Of a stretch of DNA of 64,000 nucleotides, positions 11,650-24,508 are shown one piece after another. A program made the position numbers and the translations under genes. A model generated the notes under the pieces. That model searched no databases and was not told where the DNA came from. It was given only the letters and a program-made list of their open reading frames with translations. Each line of letters begins with the position of its first letter. Positions within the stretch are counted from its first letter, which is position 1. The DNA comes from Xylaria sp. FL1777 (lineage: Eukaryota; Ascomycota; Sordariomycetes; Xylariales; Xylariaceae), in contig MU400548.1 in NCBI GenBank assembly GCA_022578965.1, forward strand, positions 248,001-312,000, read 5' to 3'.

Positions 11650-12914
11650 TGCTGCTGCTGCTACAAAGAAAATCCATTTCTAAAGAACAACCCTTTGGGA
11701 CATGGTACTGTCCAGTAGCAGAATTGGGAACTACTCACCGACCTAATTGCGCCTGGCTCCGAATCTTCATCTATGATGAAACTATAAACAGAGACAAATT
11801 TCGGCGAACTAGGCAAGACATTGCAAAGTTGATAACTTGAGAGCAGTGGATCAATAGACAGCAGACAGATAGCCAGCAAATCAATCAACCCACCATTCAA
11901 CCGGCCCTAGCTACGGTGACGAAGTGAGATTATGTAGAAGCGATGGAAACTACGTACAATGAATGAAATATGGACGCAAGCTATCGTATTTTATATTCCC
12001 TCTTCTCCCATTCTCTCTTCTCTTTCTCCCTCTCCTTTCTATTTCTCTTTGTTTGTTCTTCTCCCCCTATCGGTCCACAATATCGACAACTAGCATGAGG
12101 TTCTTTGCGGCCTATAACCGCGTATAGAGAGTATTATATCATATTATTTGTCCTCACCTCGTCAGTTCGGCATATAGGTTGTGAGAAGATGAGCTACGAG
12201 ATAGAAAAATGGATAGATTTGACGCTCCAGGTGGGTAGGTGTGTCTGTATATCTAATCTAAGTACACTTAGAAACATGTAACTATATAAACAAACACTTC
12301 AATATCTAGTTACTTATTCTAGCCCCCTACTCAAAAAGAATAGCGAGAATAGCAAGAATAATACTAAAAAAGGAAAGAAAAAATAAGCAAGAAAAAAGAC
12401 AAAACAAGATTTATCTAACGTACTCATATCAGCCTCTGACACCAATCCAAGAAGTCTACTCCAAAAACTACCTGCATATTAAGTACGTACTAGCGTACAA
12501 CGCTTCACGAATCATTTACCACACTGTATATGTACCCGAAGGAAAGGGACTGGGACGGAACACGCGACGCGATCAATACGGGAAGGGCGAGGAATAATGA
12601 TCGGTTTGATAACAAAGAAGGTGGTAACGGCAAGGAAACAAATGCCCATTTGGAGGCAAATCCGTTCTATGTATGTATGTATGTATGTATGGTGCATGGT
12701 ACGCGTTCTCTAAATAAACCTAGGGGAAAATCCATCCATCTTGAGATGTCAATCCATCCCCCCCGGCTCTTGGCAAAGAGTGTAACCCGAAACACAACTA
12801 CTACTCATTTACCACTCTTCGTATGAACACCTCATTAAAACGATACGCCTAGAGGTCCCGGTACCCGAGGGCATAGTGATAGATGGGGCGGTGGTGGAGA
12901 TTGCGCTGGTCTGT
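11650..12914. other. Intergenic between convergent genes; CT-rich stretch and small microsatellite
   Basis: 3' flank of the aminotransferase gene and of the minus-strand ESSS gene. A CT-rich stretch (11996-12068) and a short (TATG)n microsatellite (about 12667-12690) are present. No gene is seen. Confidence 0.5.
12667..12690 (+). repeat. (TATG)n microsatellite
   Basis: About five and a half copies of the tetranucleotide TATG in an intergenic region. It could be length-variable between strains; no function is suggested. Confidence 0.8.
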
Positions 12915-13323
12915 TTACTTCTTCTGGGAATCCTCTAGAATACCCTCGGCTTCTAACCTCCGTCGAGCCTCCTCGAGAGCCCACGTTTGTATCCTGTCAA
13001 AGCGGGTCAGCCACAATTTAGGAGACCATCCAGAGAGAAGGGGGAAAGACGCACGATGTGTCAGGCTTAAAGCCGTAGGCAACACCAGCCAAGAGCAGAG
13101 ACCCGCAGAAACCGTAGAAGAAGGGAGTCTCCCACCCCTCCTTCTGGTACTTCTCGCCGGGCTTGACACCGAACAACCAGCCGGTGGGCGGGTCGTACTG
13201 CGGGCCGTGCGACGCCGATGTCCGCGCGCTGGCGGTGAACTGGCGGGTTGATGGAGTACTGGTGGATTGTTGGAGGACGGTGCGCGTCACCCGGGCGGCG
13301 TTGGATGCGCGGACGGCGGGCAT
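12915..13323 (-). CDS. NADH:ubiquinone oxidoreductase ESSS subunit (NDUFB11-like, complex I)
   Basis: Two exons, 13323-13055 and 12993-12915, with a 61-bp intron; 115 residues, a usual size for the family. The N-terminus is Arg/Ser/Thr-rich without acidic residues (MPAVRASNAARVTRTVLQQS), a mitochondrial presequence. The diagnostic part is YDPPTGWLFGVKPGEKYQKE and GWE, then one membrane segment (FYGFCGSLLLAGVAYGF) and a C-terminal helix (IQTWALEEARRRLEAEG) completed by the second exon. The ESSS subunit (PF10183) is an accessory single-pass subunit of the membrane arm of complex I in the inner membrane. The splice phase gives KPDTS-IQTW, the sequence expected in homologues, which supports the intron. 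Confidence 0.85.
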
Positions 13324-15442
13324 TTTTTTTTATATCTTTTTTTCCTTCCTCCTTGCTCTCTTGTTGTCGGGGAGATGTCAATGGGAATAGACGAGATGGG
13401 ATTTGTCGGATGGTGGCGATATTTGTCTCGATGCTCGAATGGACGTGTTTGGCTGCCACGCTCGAAGAAGATTGTCAGCGTCTAGAGATGACCTTCCTTC
13501 TTCTGCTGCTGTTCCTTCTTTTATCCTAGAAAGACAGCGGTGATGCAACCGACGTGGTATTGTTGTTGTCGTCGCCGTTGTCGCTATTTGTGCACTCGCC
13601 GGCGGAAAGGAAGAAGGCAGCTCGGTCGACAGGGTCCCGTTTGGCTGCTCTTGAAATGGCGTGGCAGTGAAAGACAACAATCAGTGGAAGAGTGGAGATG
13701 CGGTTGTGTGACGGGGTTTCTAATGTCCCTCACGAATTGGAAAATTGGCGATCGATAATCGTGTTGTTGCTGTCGTTGTTGACGATGAGGAGAAGGAGGA
13801 TCGGTCAGTCAGAATCAAGCCAAGTCGGAGTCGAGCTAGGAGTCGAGCTAAGTCAGTCCGGCCAGCCAATTCCATTCGTCGATTTGGTGGAGTTTGAGCG
13901 ACTTTACTGGGCCTGGTTCTTTGTACCTAGGTAGCTATGTGTAGCTCCTACCTTAACAGAGACATCTATCTAACTCACGTGACCCCCCTCCACTAATTCT
14001 TAATTCTTTAAAAACGCGTTTGCTGTTCCTAGATAATCACTTCTCTATTCATCTTCGTTGTCCTCTATTACCTATAGACTATCTGCGTGGCCACGCAAAT
14101 GCCTGCACAGCGTATCAGCGCTGCAGCTTTTACCATGTTCCCTTCCATTGTTCTAACACTTTAGTTTCTTTATTAGTTGCTAATGAGTTTGAGAGTTTGG
14201 TCAATTACTTATCAAAAGAGTGAGTTCTGATCTTCTCTTCCGATGCTTTCACCTAGCAGTACAATATGCATACGCATACACACATTCGGGGTAACCAACC
14301 CTCAATATGATGACGCCTTACTTCTAAGAACAGCCAACTGAATCATCCATGTTGATTCTCTTAAATATCAAGCTCAACAGTCTGATCCAATCTCAAGAGA
14401 GACGACTTTTTACCTCAACCTTTTGCTCACATGTTCATTCACACCGTGACGTGTGGCTAACTTGTATTATAGGTCCTAGGTTACTTCGTTACGGACAAGG
14501 GATGGAGGGAGGGAGGGTGAGTTACAGTGCCAAAGTACATGAAGACTAAGTCGCAGCTGAACCAGCGGACAAGGCAGTTGGTATTCATGTAGCATAGAAC
14601 TGTGGTACAGCAAGTAGTGCCAGGTGGGAACAGGTGGCTCATAACAAATGATGTCGCCCCACTCTGCAACGCATAGATGCATTATTACAACATTTCGCAG
14701 AATGTAATTTATATTCCTGCTTGACAAGAGAATTATGCTATGCTACGTGCCATACCATGTCGAGTCACCTATCAGCAATCCTTTGCCTTCGCTTTATACC
14801 TCTTTTCAGTCGAGGTGCAATGCACAATCACTCGTTCGAAAAGAGTATAAAGCAAGGTTGCGTGACGAGCTCTCATTGTCTCGACACCTTTGCTGCTTGC
14901 TATATTGCACATGGGGTCGTCCGCAAGGATTAAAAAAAAAGAGTATCAACATGTGACAAGGCGAATACTCCATGCTATTCTTTGGCATATGTCCAACCAA
15001 GCCCAAGTTTCCATGTCTAGTTTCCGCCTCTACCACAGCCCACAAACAAGATAGTTATAGTCAAGTTGAAGAATTAATTCCAACTGGGTGACCAAATGCC
15101 TCTTGCCTCTCCCCTCATTGAGACATATCGGCATGCTTGGCTGATGTTGAACGAGAGCGGGACCACCCTGTCTGTAGAAATACCTTCATATACTTAATCG
15201 TCTATGTATCATAGGTGCAACATAGCCCTCCCATATCTCGAGTATTCTCACTTAGGTTCGATCGTGGTTGCTCTCACGGCGCGTCCCGTTATGGCCTAAA
15301 ATCGCTGTGATGAATCAGTTGGACAAGCCATCCAACCCATCTCGCGAACTGCGCTTCGAGCCTGATACTCATGGTGTGGACTGTTGGCGAGAAAGAATTT
15401 TCTCTTTGGGTTGTCCCTCACCACCGAACGCAAGTTCTATGC
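13324..15442. other. Long intergenic region without recognisable genes
   Basis: Promoter of the ESSS gene on its left side, then about 2 kb without domains, tRNA-like folds, repeats or intron-bounded frames. The open frames here are short and have no coding character. A non-coding RNA could not be excluded. Confidence 0.5.
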
Positions 15443-17304
15443 CTACAACTCCTCATCCTCGGTGATTTTAACTGCTGGGACCGGCTCTTTCCTTTGTTGT
15501 TCTGCATTAACCCTACCGAGCACATCGCCAAGAGCGGATGGAAAATTTGCAGATCGATCCTCCGCCGTGCCATCTATATCGGCTCTTTGCTTTTTCATCG
15601 GGCTGCCGATGGCAGATTCGGCTGTGAAGGCCTGAGACAGCAGGCTCGGCGTAGCGTCGAGACTCGGGTGATTAGGTTGCAACGTCTCGGGGGGAGTTGA
15701 ATCTCCACCATGAGGCCCCGCGCTAGGTGATTTTCGATTGTTAATTCCGCTGGCAGGTTCGGGTTCTGCGGAATGCTGACGCTTGAGCTATTGGTCCACG
15801 GTTAGTATAGAGTATAATAATGAGTCCGTAAAGCAGAAAAGGGCTCACTCGAATCCTATCGATACCCGCCTGTAACTCCCCTGTCACCTTGGCATCCTCG
15901 GGTTCAAGATGCGACTTGACGACCTTGTCATCAACATCCTCCATCTGGGCCAGTGGATTTTCGTCATCATCATCGTCGTCATCACTATCATCGTCCATAC
16001 CACCACCCACGTGGCCGTTGCTCTTCCTCCGCGCCTTGCGTCGCTTAGCAGCTTCCATTTCTTGATCTCGAAAGGCTGAGAATCCCACGGTACCGGTCGA
16101 CTTTAACGGGCCGAGCCCCGAGAAGTCCAAAGTCGATCGTCGTTTCCCGCCCGGTGTTTTTTGGGACTCCTTCGGCCCCGGGACTATCCCCATCTTTTGA
16201 AGTTGTCCTAGAATTTATATATAAGTATCTAATACCCCATAGAATACCGGAAGAGCACCTACGCTGGCCGCGGTAGAAGAAGGTGAAGACGGCATAAGGC
16301 TTATCAGGGCCATCGATACCCGTCACGGTCTGAGTGCTAATCGTCTTGGGATCGAGTGTCTTTGGCTTCGCAAAACTAGTCGTATGCTCAACATCGGCGT
16401 CGATAGCCCCATTGCTCCCATCCTTGTTGCCGCCGTCGCTGTCGTCGTCGTCATCGTGAGCATCGAACTGCGGTGAGTATTCTCCTTTCTTGATCTCACC
16501 TGACGCGATGACTCTGAACATGGCGACCTTGATCTGACCTGTAGCCTCGGGAGGCTCATCGTCGTCAGATAGAGAGTCCTCGTCATCTTCAGAGCTCCCC
16601 AACGGGGCTTGATCATCTGAACGGTATGTTAGGGTGTCTCGCGTACGATGGGCCTTCTCGAGTTCGACGTCATCGCTAGTCTGGGCGGTGGACTTCTGGC
16701 GGCGATGACGTCGCTCAAACTTCTGTCTTCGCTTCTCTACCTTTTCAGCGGCATCGTGGCCCTTCAAGTCGAGGCCATTGAGCCACCTTTCCAGCCCGAC
16801 TTCGCGGAACAAGAACTCCCTCTCAGCAAGACCACCACCTTCGCTTTCGGGGACTTGGACCCAGCGAGAGTTAACCCAGGTCTCCTCGCCGGGACGCAGA
16901 AGGGTGGCAACTTCCTCTTTGGCCCGTCCATCGAAGTAAATATAAGCGGCAATGGTCTCATTCTCGGAGTGGGTCATGGGGATGTAGGGAGTGACGGTGT
17001 TGGCATGTTTGGAAGGGTCGGTAGTCGAAGACGGGAGAGGGCCGGCATAGAGAGGCTTAGGATTCAGACAGTCAGACGTCGGCTTCGGAGTGGTATACGG
17101 GACGGGGTGGCCGGGAGTGAGCAGCGTAATAGAGATGGCAAACTTGGCGGGCTCATGTTTCGAGGTGTCGGGATTTAGCTGAGGCTGAGGAACAGGTATA
17201 TAGGTGCTAATGCGCGAGAGACGGGACTGTTTCTGCATGCCATATTCGGCGATGGGGGCCGCGTTGGCATGGATGCTGACGGCGATGCCCTTGAAGCAGG
17301 GCAT
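15443..17304 (-). CDS. DUF7918-type fungal protein of unknown function
   Basis: Three exons, 17304-16263, 16207-15849 and 15787-15443; introns 55 and 61 bp; 581 residues. The start is placed at MPCFKGIAVSIHAN because the 51 codons upstream have no ATG and are low in complexity. The first half (ISITLLTPGHPVPY, AAYIYFDGRAKEEVATLL, EREFLFREVGLE) and the segment KPYAVFTFFYRGQRQLQKMG across the first splice site match the general layout of the fungal DUF7918 domain. Between these are acidic runs (DDEDSLSDDDEPPE, DDDDDSDGG) and basic clusters (KRRQKFERRHRRQ, KRRKARRKS), suggesting a nuclear, nucleic-acid- or chromatin-associated protein, though this is inference. The C-terminal exon is disordered, Pro/Ser/Glu-rich. 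No enzyme motif is visible. Confidence 0.75.
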
Positions 17305-18836
17305 CGTTATGGAAGATATAGCAAAAGGCAAGGATGACAACAGCAAGGACGACAACGATACCGACGACGTAGTAGTACTCGTGCTAGTAGTCGTAGCAGT
17401 AGAGAAACCCAGTAGCCGTTGCTGGTTGCAAGTCAAGTCCAGAAGTAGAAGCGGCACCGAAGTCGCGGGGAGGTTGGCTTTGTTAGCGGTGACGAACGGG
17501 TGACAGCTACGATGGCGGCGACAGAGGGGAGATTGGCGAGAAGCCGTTGATTTGATTGCTTATTCAATCAGCAAGGGCTGTCCCCGCATTCGAATATGTC
17601 TGGCTGTAGCAGGCGGGAGTCCTGTGGGGATAGTCAAATTGAAACCGAAGGTGGTTGTTTGTAGCTTGGCCAACGAGGAAAAGGGGGCCGAACGAGGCCG
17701 CTTGGCTTCCTCGCTCCGACGACTTCCAAGAGGGCAGACTATGCTGTGTACCGTATGGCTGTATGTATGCACGCAAAGCAACAGCAGCAGGCAAGGTATG
17801 CAAAGCCGGTAAAATAGCCAGCGACCGGGCTTTGGGAGATTGATGGACGGATCGCTCAAGGGAGGGCCGAGGACGAGGACGAGGAGGACGAGGTCAAACA
17901 CACATCCACAAGGGCAGGGCCAAGGACGACGACAACGATAAAAACAGGGCTGGAGCTACAGCTGGAACTATCATGTCCATGTGTTGATCAATGTGCCGAG
18001 CTGTGCTATGCCGGTGGTTGGGGTGGTGTTGGTGTGTGGTTGTGGTGTGTGGCCCTGTTGATGTTGTTTTTTGGCGGTCGATGTCGGGGAAATTCACAAG
18101 AGCGGTGGGGTTGATTGGGAGAAGAAATGGTAGGTAGGTCGATACCTACCTAGGTACCTAGTAAGTTCTTGGGTCATGGGTCATGGGTCTTGGCTTGTGT
18201 TGTTCTCTGCAGGTATACCTAGGTAGTATACGTACCTATGCACTACCTACATCTTACCTATACCTCTATGTTATAGAAGGTGAACATTAGGGCTGTCTAA
18301 ACATAACAATCAAAAATACTCTACGATTTATCTACATACATATAGGTAGGTACTTACATACAATACCGAACGGCAGCGAACGTGATGCTGACTTCGGACC
18401 TAAATCTATATATATCATGTATACTACTACCTAGATAACAAGCCACAAAGCAGAAGACAAAGTCTAGAGACGAATACACACTTGAGAAATGCAAACAGAC
18501 AGCTCTATCCGGCTAGGTATATCCTATAACTATCGGAAGAGACGTGGAACCATAATGATAATTCGATTCTAGGTAGTTGCAGTACCACTGTCATGTCAAA
18601 TAACACAATTATCCTATTCAGCCAATGCGCCAATACACGCCTATCCTAACTTAGACCATCCATTTGGCGCTCGGATCAAAGATCGCATTGCTTTCCTATG
18701 CTGCATGGGGGTATCTTTCTATTACGTTGGTATTGCTGTTGTCGTTGTACACCATCGCCGTTAAATCCTGAGATAATGAGTTTCTCGCCTACTCACTCGC
18801 CAACTCATCTTGTTATGGCCGGCTCAGATTTCTAGC
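17305..18836. other. Intergenic; CCTAGGTA-type motif cluster
   Basis: Upstream region of the DUF7918 gene and downstream of the seipin gene. At 18131-18262 there is a dense cluster of TAGGTA, TACCTA and CCTAGG words. A short tandem duplication of GGGTCAT occurs at 18172-18187. No credible gene is seen. Confidence 0.5.
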
Positions 18837-20074
18837 TTAATCATGCTTTCCCTCCCGCGACAGTCTCCTCCGTATCTGGCCACGGCTTCGGCCGTCATGA
18901 AAACTCACCCCGGTACCCGATACCTCCCACCCATCCTCGGAACCCCCCTCGTCGTCGGCATCGCCTGCGTGTCGGGGAGACTTCTCTGTTCCTGGCTCGG
19001 GCTCTGGGGTCTCTGCTTTGACCTCGACCTCGTCTTCTCTCTTCACCGCCCTGTCGTCCTCGGATTCATCTTGCCGAGTTTTCCAGCCTTCATTCTCATG
19101 CTCGGGCACGGGCATGGGCACGACGTCCCTTTCCCGGCCGGAGAATAACCATCCTAGTATGGCCCACGCGAATCCCATAGATACCATCTCGGCCAGCCAG
19201 AAGACCGTCGTGCATGATACAAAGGCCAGGATCCGGTGGTTGTACATGAACCATCTCATTCCTGTCAGCCGAGCGACGAGAGTCATCTGGCAGGAATAGA
19301 CCTGCAATGTCTGCCCCGCCTGCACATCGACTAGCACAGACAGCGGGAGCACACCCCTGAACTGGACGAGCTCGCCCATGGGGATGGACAGAGTCACCGT
19401 CTCCGAAGCACGCGCGAAGACAATGTGATACAGAAGGAACAAGATGCGTGAGACGGTAGACACCAGAGGGTCCTCGTAGGGGATCAGCGCTGGCCTGCGT
19501 GAAACAAATACAACGTTATCCCGCGTCACGTGCTCATACGGATACGCGGACGTCGAGAAGGCAAAGGCGTGGCTGTCGGGCGCCGACTTCATCGCGTAGA
19601 TCGCTACCATGAAGTTCCCGCGCTCGAGGTTTGCGGGCGAGCGCGGGAGCGTGAGGTCGACGGAGACATCGTACGCTTGCTCCAACATGAGGTCCGAGGA
19701 CAGAGATACGATGCCGTAGGGGTTGAGCCAGGTGCTTTATGTTGTCAGGCTCAGCTTAACGGGATGCAAAGAAAGGTTAAAAACAGAGGAATGACGTATG
19801 GCAATGAGCTACGTACTCATATTGCAAGTGTATCGGAACGGTGATGAGTTTCTTCGGGACGTAGTTGTAATAGAAGACCGGGTACGCAAGCGTGGCGATA
19901 CCCAGCAGCACGACGGATGCCGCGACGAACAGCGCAGCCCCGAGGTACGTCCTCTTCGCTGTCGGCGAGGTCGCGACGCGGTAGGGTGCCTTCACATACT
20001 GCTGTAGGGATGCATCAATAACAGGCGTCGGATGATTAAAATGTCTTCCATCCTACCATAGTTGCCCAGAGCAT
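18837..20074 (-). CDS. Seipin (lipid-droplet biogenesis, ER membrane)
   Basis: Three exons, 20074-20057, 20001-19817, 19734-18837; introns 55 and 82 bp; 366 residues. The first exon is only six codons (MLWATM); it is chosen because the frame upstream of the second exon otherwise has no ATG and a clean donor and acceptor exist, but it is the least certain part. Membrane segment 1 (ALFVAASVVLLGIATLAYPVF) and segment 2 (AFVSCTTVFWLAEMVSMGFA) enclose a luminal domain with the seipin pattern WLNPYGIV, YDVSVDLTLPRSP, NFMVAIY and SRRPALIPYEDPLV. Seipin (PF06775) forms rings at ER-lipid-droplet contacts and controls droplet growth. The cytosolic C-terminal tail (~110 residues) is highly charged (EDDRAVKREDEVEVKAE) and probably disordered, as in filamentous fungi generally. 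Confidence 0.85.
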
Positions 20075-20732
20075 AAAGCAGATGGGGTTGATGCGCCGAT
20101 CAGCGCTGCAGCCGTACGAGGAATCCCGACTGGTAGATATCTAGGTCAGACAGGCCTATGCGGGGTGGGTCTTGGAAGTATCACGAAACGAGCATCGAGG
20201 CTAGAAGGTCGTTTATTAAATTACTATTGTGTTGGTGTTGATGTTGTTAGTGTTGTGATTGTTGTTGCTATTGTTCTTGTGCTTTGGCATGTGGTCGGCA
20301 TTCTTGGCAGCTGCTGCGGTAAACGTCACTGCTAGATTAGTGTTGCCGCCCCTCCCTTACAGGTCGGTAGGTATGTACTTAGGTACTACCAAACTTTCAT
20401 TTGTTCATACTTGTTTCAATCTAACATTTATCTGCTTTCTTTCTTCTTCTTCTTTCTTTCAACAGAGAGATAACCTAACAATGCAAGTCCTGATCATCAT
20501 CATCATATGCAACTAACAAACCCATCGAATGCTCATCCAGGCTCATCTGCTCTACACCGAAGCTTTCAAAAGGAAATGTGACCAAGTACTATCCCTTCCT
20601 GACTCATCATATATGCAGCTCATCTCAAAAGGCATATGCACCATGCGACACCCATCTGTGGGATTTCGAAATTAGTTGAAGTTACAACGTAGCATTTGGA
20701 ATACAACCAAAGGCACACCCTGGGAGACCTGA
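20075..20732. other. Intergenic
   Basis: Promoter of the seipin gene and 3' flank of the F-BAR gene. Contains GTTGTTGTT-rich stretches (20228-20280) and a TTCTTCTT tract (20440-20460). No gene seen. Confidence 0.45.
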
Positions 20733-23700
20733 TCAGCAGGGCTGGAGGTAATTGCTAGGAACAAGCCCGCCTTGCCCAACTCCATTGCCCGAGTGGATTT
20801 CTGCTTCCCACCAGCCGTCGTCTTGGTGTCGAAGAACCGCCAAGACATCACCCTTTGAGAACCCAAGCTCTTCGGGGATTGCGGCCTGGTACATATACAA
20901 TGCGCGTGCTGCGAGAGTTAGTTCTCTATGGTTCTCCCGGTTAGTTGTCTAGTTAGGGGATTAGGCTCACCGTAATGTAGAATAGCCCGTCCTTCCGGTG
21001 TATACTGTCGAGACGGGTCCGCCACGCTCCTACTTCGCTGTCTATTTTCTTGCGTCCCTGCATCGCGACCGTCATAGAAACTCATCGCCCGAGAGCTGGA
21101 ACTCGTCCCTGGGCGCCCACTACTTCCTCTACTGCGCACGGATCCATAAACGGACCCTCCCCCCCCTACCGGAGCAAGCTGGACCGCCATGGCACTGCCT
21201 CTGCTAACGGGGCGGTTATAGTCAGCTTGGTATGGTGATGGAGACGCGGTCCTGGAGTGGATACCACCTGGAGAGTGCGTTTGGTAGAAGCCTTGATCCG
21301 ATTCGCGTTTTGGCGTCATACTCGGCTGTGGGGAACCTCCATGTTGGCTGCCGCTATACGGGTTAGGCGAAGCTGAGCGTTGTGCCTGCCGTGTCTCTGG
21401 TCGTGCCTCTTGTCGTGCCTCTTGTCGTGTCCCTGGTCGTGTCTCTGGTCGTGTCTCTTGTCGTGTCCCCGGTCGTGTCTCTTTTCGCATCTCTTTTCGT
21501 GTCTCCTGTCGTGTCTCTGGATGTGTCTCTTGTCGTGTCTCTTGTCGTGACTCTGTTCGTATCTCTGCCCGAGTCCCGGGTCGAGGGGAGACACTACGGG
21601 GAGGCGCTGGTGAAGTGGCCCGGGGGACATCGGCCTGCCTGGTGACCGGGCGAGACGGTGCGACGTTGTAAATGGATGCAGGTCGACTCGAACTTAGCAT
21701 CTGTCGTGTCTGCCCTGTATACTTCCTAGAGGATTCCTGCATGGCCTTTGACGTGACAGCGGGTGGCGGTACACCTAGTCTTTGCACGGGTGTATCGTAA
21801 GATGGAGGTGGTGTCCCTCTCAATCCAGTACCTGCATCACTGCCCGCTCTAGGCGCTGGTACCGGGCGAGTAAACAATAATGGCGTCCGCTCTTGGGAAC
21901 GTTCTTGGGTACGCTCTACAGGTTTTTCGGCAGCTCGTTCAACCGGTCTCTGTATTTGTTGCTCTTGCCCCTGGCTTTGTGTCCGCTCATGTGTTCGATC
22001 GGGTATTGGTGTGGAGATCCCATGATATCGGTCGGCAGAGATACGACTTGTCGATTGCTTGTTATCCACAGCCCCTTTCAGTTCAGCCAGTGCAAGGGCA
22101 ATGGGATCTTGCTCTTCTTCCGGAGGCCGTGTACCTTTATCGATAGACTGATTCCGCTTGTCCGTGTTGGTAACCGGGAAAACATTCTGTCCCACGTTCA
22201 ATGCCAAAGATGCATTAGCATCGATCGGCTCAGGGCTGGCAGTTCTGTCCTTGAGCATGTTGTTTGGTTCTGGTTGATAGGCCTGGGAGCGGCGGGACGC
22301 AGACAAATCTAGCGATGCCACCGGACCCCACGTGTTTCTTGTAGATGGTCGAACATCTTTGGACACGTCCTTGGTGCTCTTCCTCCGGAAAGGGCTATGG
22401 TTCTGGAAGAAGCCGCTCTTCTTTTTCAACATCCGCTTCTCCGGTTCCGCAACGATGGGCTCTGGCTTGACTGGCGACGTCTTCCCACTGGGAGGCTCTT
22501 GGCTAGAGAACGACGTTGGGTTCGAATATTCGCTGTTGTCGTCTGGCGCTGAAATATTTGAACTAGCAGCCGAGTTTATCCCTTCGTAGCGGACTGACAT
22601 GTTAGAACTAGTGGCACTGTTTAATCCGTCGAGGCGCGGGGGTGCATTCGCGACCGTGGCGGAAGTCTTTATGCTGTCAAATCGCGATACGACGTTGGAA
22701 TCCGTCGCCGGGTTTGTGGCTTCAAACCGTGCCGGCGCCTCGGAGTTCTTCGAAGAGTCAAAAGCTTCCGCGCGCGACGACACACTGGGGGCCGTAGCAG
22801 AGGGCTTCATACTATCGAAGCGTGATGGTGCTTTATGGTTTCCTCCTGACGTCGTCCTGTCCGTACGACAGAGCATCGTCATACCATCCATGGGGTAAGG
22901 GTCGTGAGGCACTGCTGAAAACTGAGAAGAGTCATATTGTTGCGTCGAGTGGAGAGGGCGCCGGTCTTGGCTACTGTACGGGTCTTGAGGAAGCATCGCT
23001 GGGGGTTGGGAACTTTGATAGGCCATAGGGGATGAATGACTGGTCTGCTTCTGGTGGGCTATAGCAGGGGCATGATTGAGCTGAGGGGGTGCGTGAGGAT
23101 AGCTATTTTGACGAGGCATACCCACAGGACGGCTACTCTGATGAGACGCGGCCGGAAGATAGCTTTTTTGTGGAGGCATATTCGCATTGGGCTCTGGATG
23201 TAAGGGCGGCACAGATTCCTGGTGTCCCAGATCTCGAGCCAATGCGGAATTGGGGTCGTGGTGGGACTCATAAGTGGACGGCTGCGGCGAGGACGTTCGG
23301 AAGGCAGGATTGATGCTGCGCGGGAACTGGGCGACGGAATAGTTATCCTCCTCTGACTCCTCTGATCTGTGGTCGTCGATATCGCCTCGGCAGAAGTTAA
23401 TGTACTTGGGTGGATCGGGTATTTCTTGGCCGGTGCCCTTTTCGGTGATGAAATGAATGATGTCGTTCTCGACGTCCATCTTCTCAAGTGACAGTCGGAT
23501 CTTTTCGCAGGATGCGTCGTCGCTGACGCAAACGGTAGAAGCGAGGTTGGCAAAGGTCCACAGACTGCTCTTTGAGAAGTCCAGCCGCTCTTCCTCGAGG
23601 TCTTGGAACTTGTCGGCGGCCGCCTTCCACTCGCGGTTCCAGCGAGCCGTCGTGTCTTCCAGGGCTTTTACTGCAGCCTCGTACTCGGCATTCGAACTTG

Positions 23701-24508
23701 CTAAGCTAATCTGAGTCTTCTCTAATTTTGCCTTGTTCTTGCGTTCTTCTTGGCCCATGACCATGTGTCCTTGGGCTAAGTAGCCCTTAATTCTGAGGCA
23801 GTCCTGCTCGTAACGATCGCGTGTCTGTAGTGTTGTGCTCTCGTCAGCATCCGGCTCTACCAGCCCGGGACCAGCCATTCGTACCTTATTCACAACATGT
23901 GTCTGTTGTATCTTCACCTTGAGTATCTTCTCAACGGTATTTTGTATGATCTTACGGCGTTCCTTCATACCGCCGGCGAACGCAGCCAGCGGCTCTTCGA
24001 GCTCCGATTTCATCTGCGCGGCAATATTGGCATGTTGTTTCGCCATGGACTCAACCTCGCCCCGAACGGTGTCAAGCGCTGCCCTTAATGATCCCATCTC
24101 GTGCGATCCTAGGGATTTTCGGCAAAGGGACATGAGTTTGCGGGCGTAGTCGTCTTCGAGGGATGCGCGGGCTAGGACCAACCAATCTCGAGTTAGCAGC
24201 AGTAAATAGATGTGATAGAAAAGATAGGCTAGGGGGGAGGAGAAAGGAAGACGTTGCAAGCTAGAGACTCACCGGAATAGAACGACCTCAGTTCATCGCT
24301 CGTTTGCTTGGCTGAAGCCATGCGATCAAGCAACGGCCCGACACCGGCGTCATCTTTGCCCCAGAAGTTGTTGGCGACTATGCGAAAAAGGGAGTCAGTG
24401 GCCTAGCATTTAAGGAAGAATAAGGAAGAACAGGAGACGAGGAGAGTATGAAGTAGACCAATACATACACGACAGTGCCACTGTCGGGCCCTCCGTGGCA
24501 GAAGGCAT
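20733..24508 (-). CDS. F-BAR and SH3 domain protein, Cdc15/Imp2/Hof1 family
   Basis: Four exons, 24508-24469, 24377-24273, 24171-20971, 20908-20733; introns 91, 101 and 62 bp; 1173 residues. Splicing of the first two introns gives ALSFANNFWGKDD and SFYSARASLEDDYARKL, the start of an F-BAR domain (about 10-290, helical, with KMDVENDIIHFI near its end). A long Ser/Pro/Gln-rich disordered middle follows. Around residues 855-940 there is a run of four-residue units R-(Q/P/K)-E/G-(T/A/M) encoded by a 12-bp minisatellite. The last exon supplies a complete SH3 domain (ALYMYQ, ELGFSKGDVLAVL, DDGWWEAE, GLVPSNYL). Such proteins bend the plasma membrane and recruit formin and myosin to the actomyosin ring and septum, and work in endocytosis. 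Without the last intron the frame would stop 17 codons later and lose the SH3, so this intron matters for annotation. Confidence 0.9.
21380..21570 (-). repeat. 12-bp coding minisatellite in the F-BAR gene
   Basis: About fifteen imperfect copies of a 12-bp unit (consensus on the plus strand TCTTGTCGTGTC) encode consecutive Arg-x-Glu-Thr-like units in the disordered linker. Units differ mostly by single bases, so the frame is kept. Copy number may vary between strains. Confidence 0.85.

Noticed and set aside
15240..15280. GGTTCGATC word resembling a tRNA B box
   Set aside because: No A box at the right distance upstream and no cloverleaf could be drawn.
21380..21570. Regular short repeats resembling a CRISPR array
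   Set aside because: The unit is 12 bp without spacers, lies in a coding frame, and the genome is eukaryotic.
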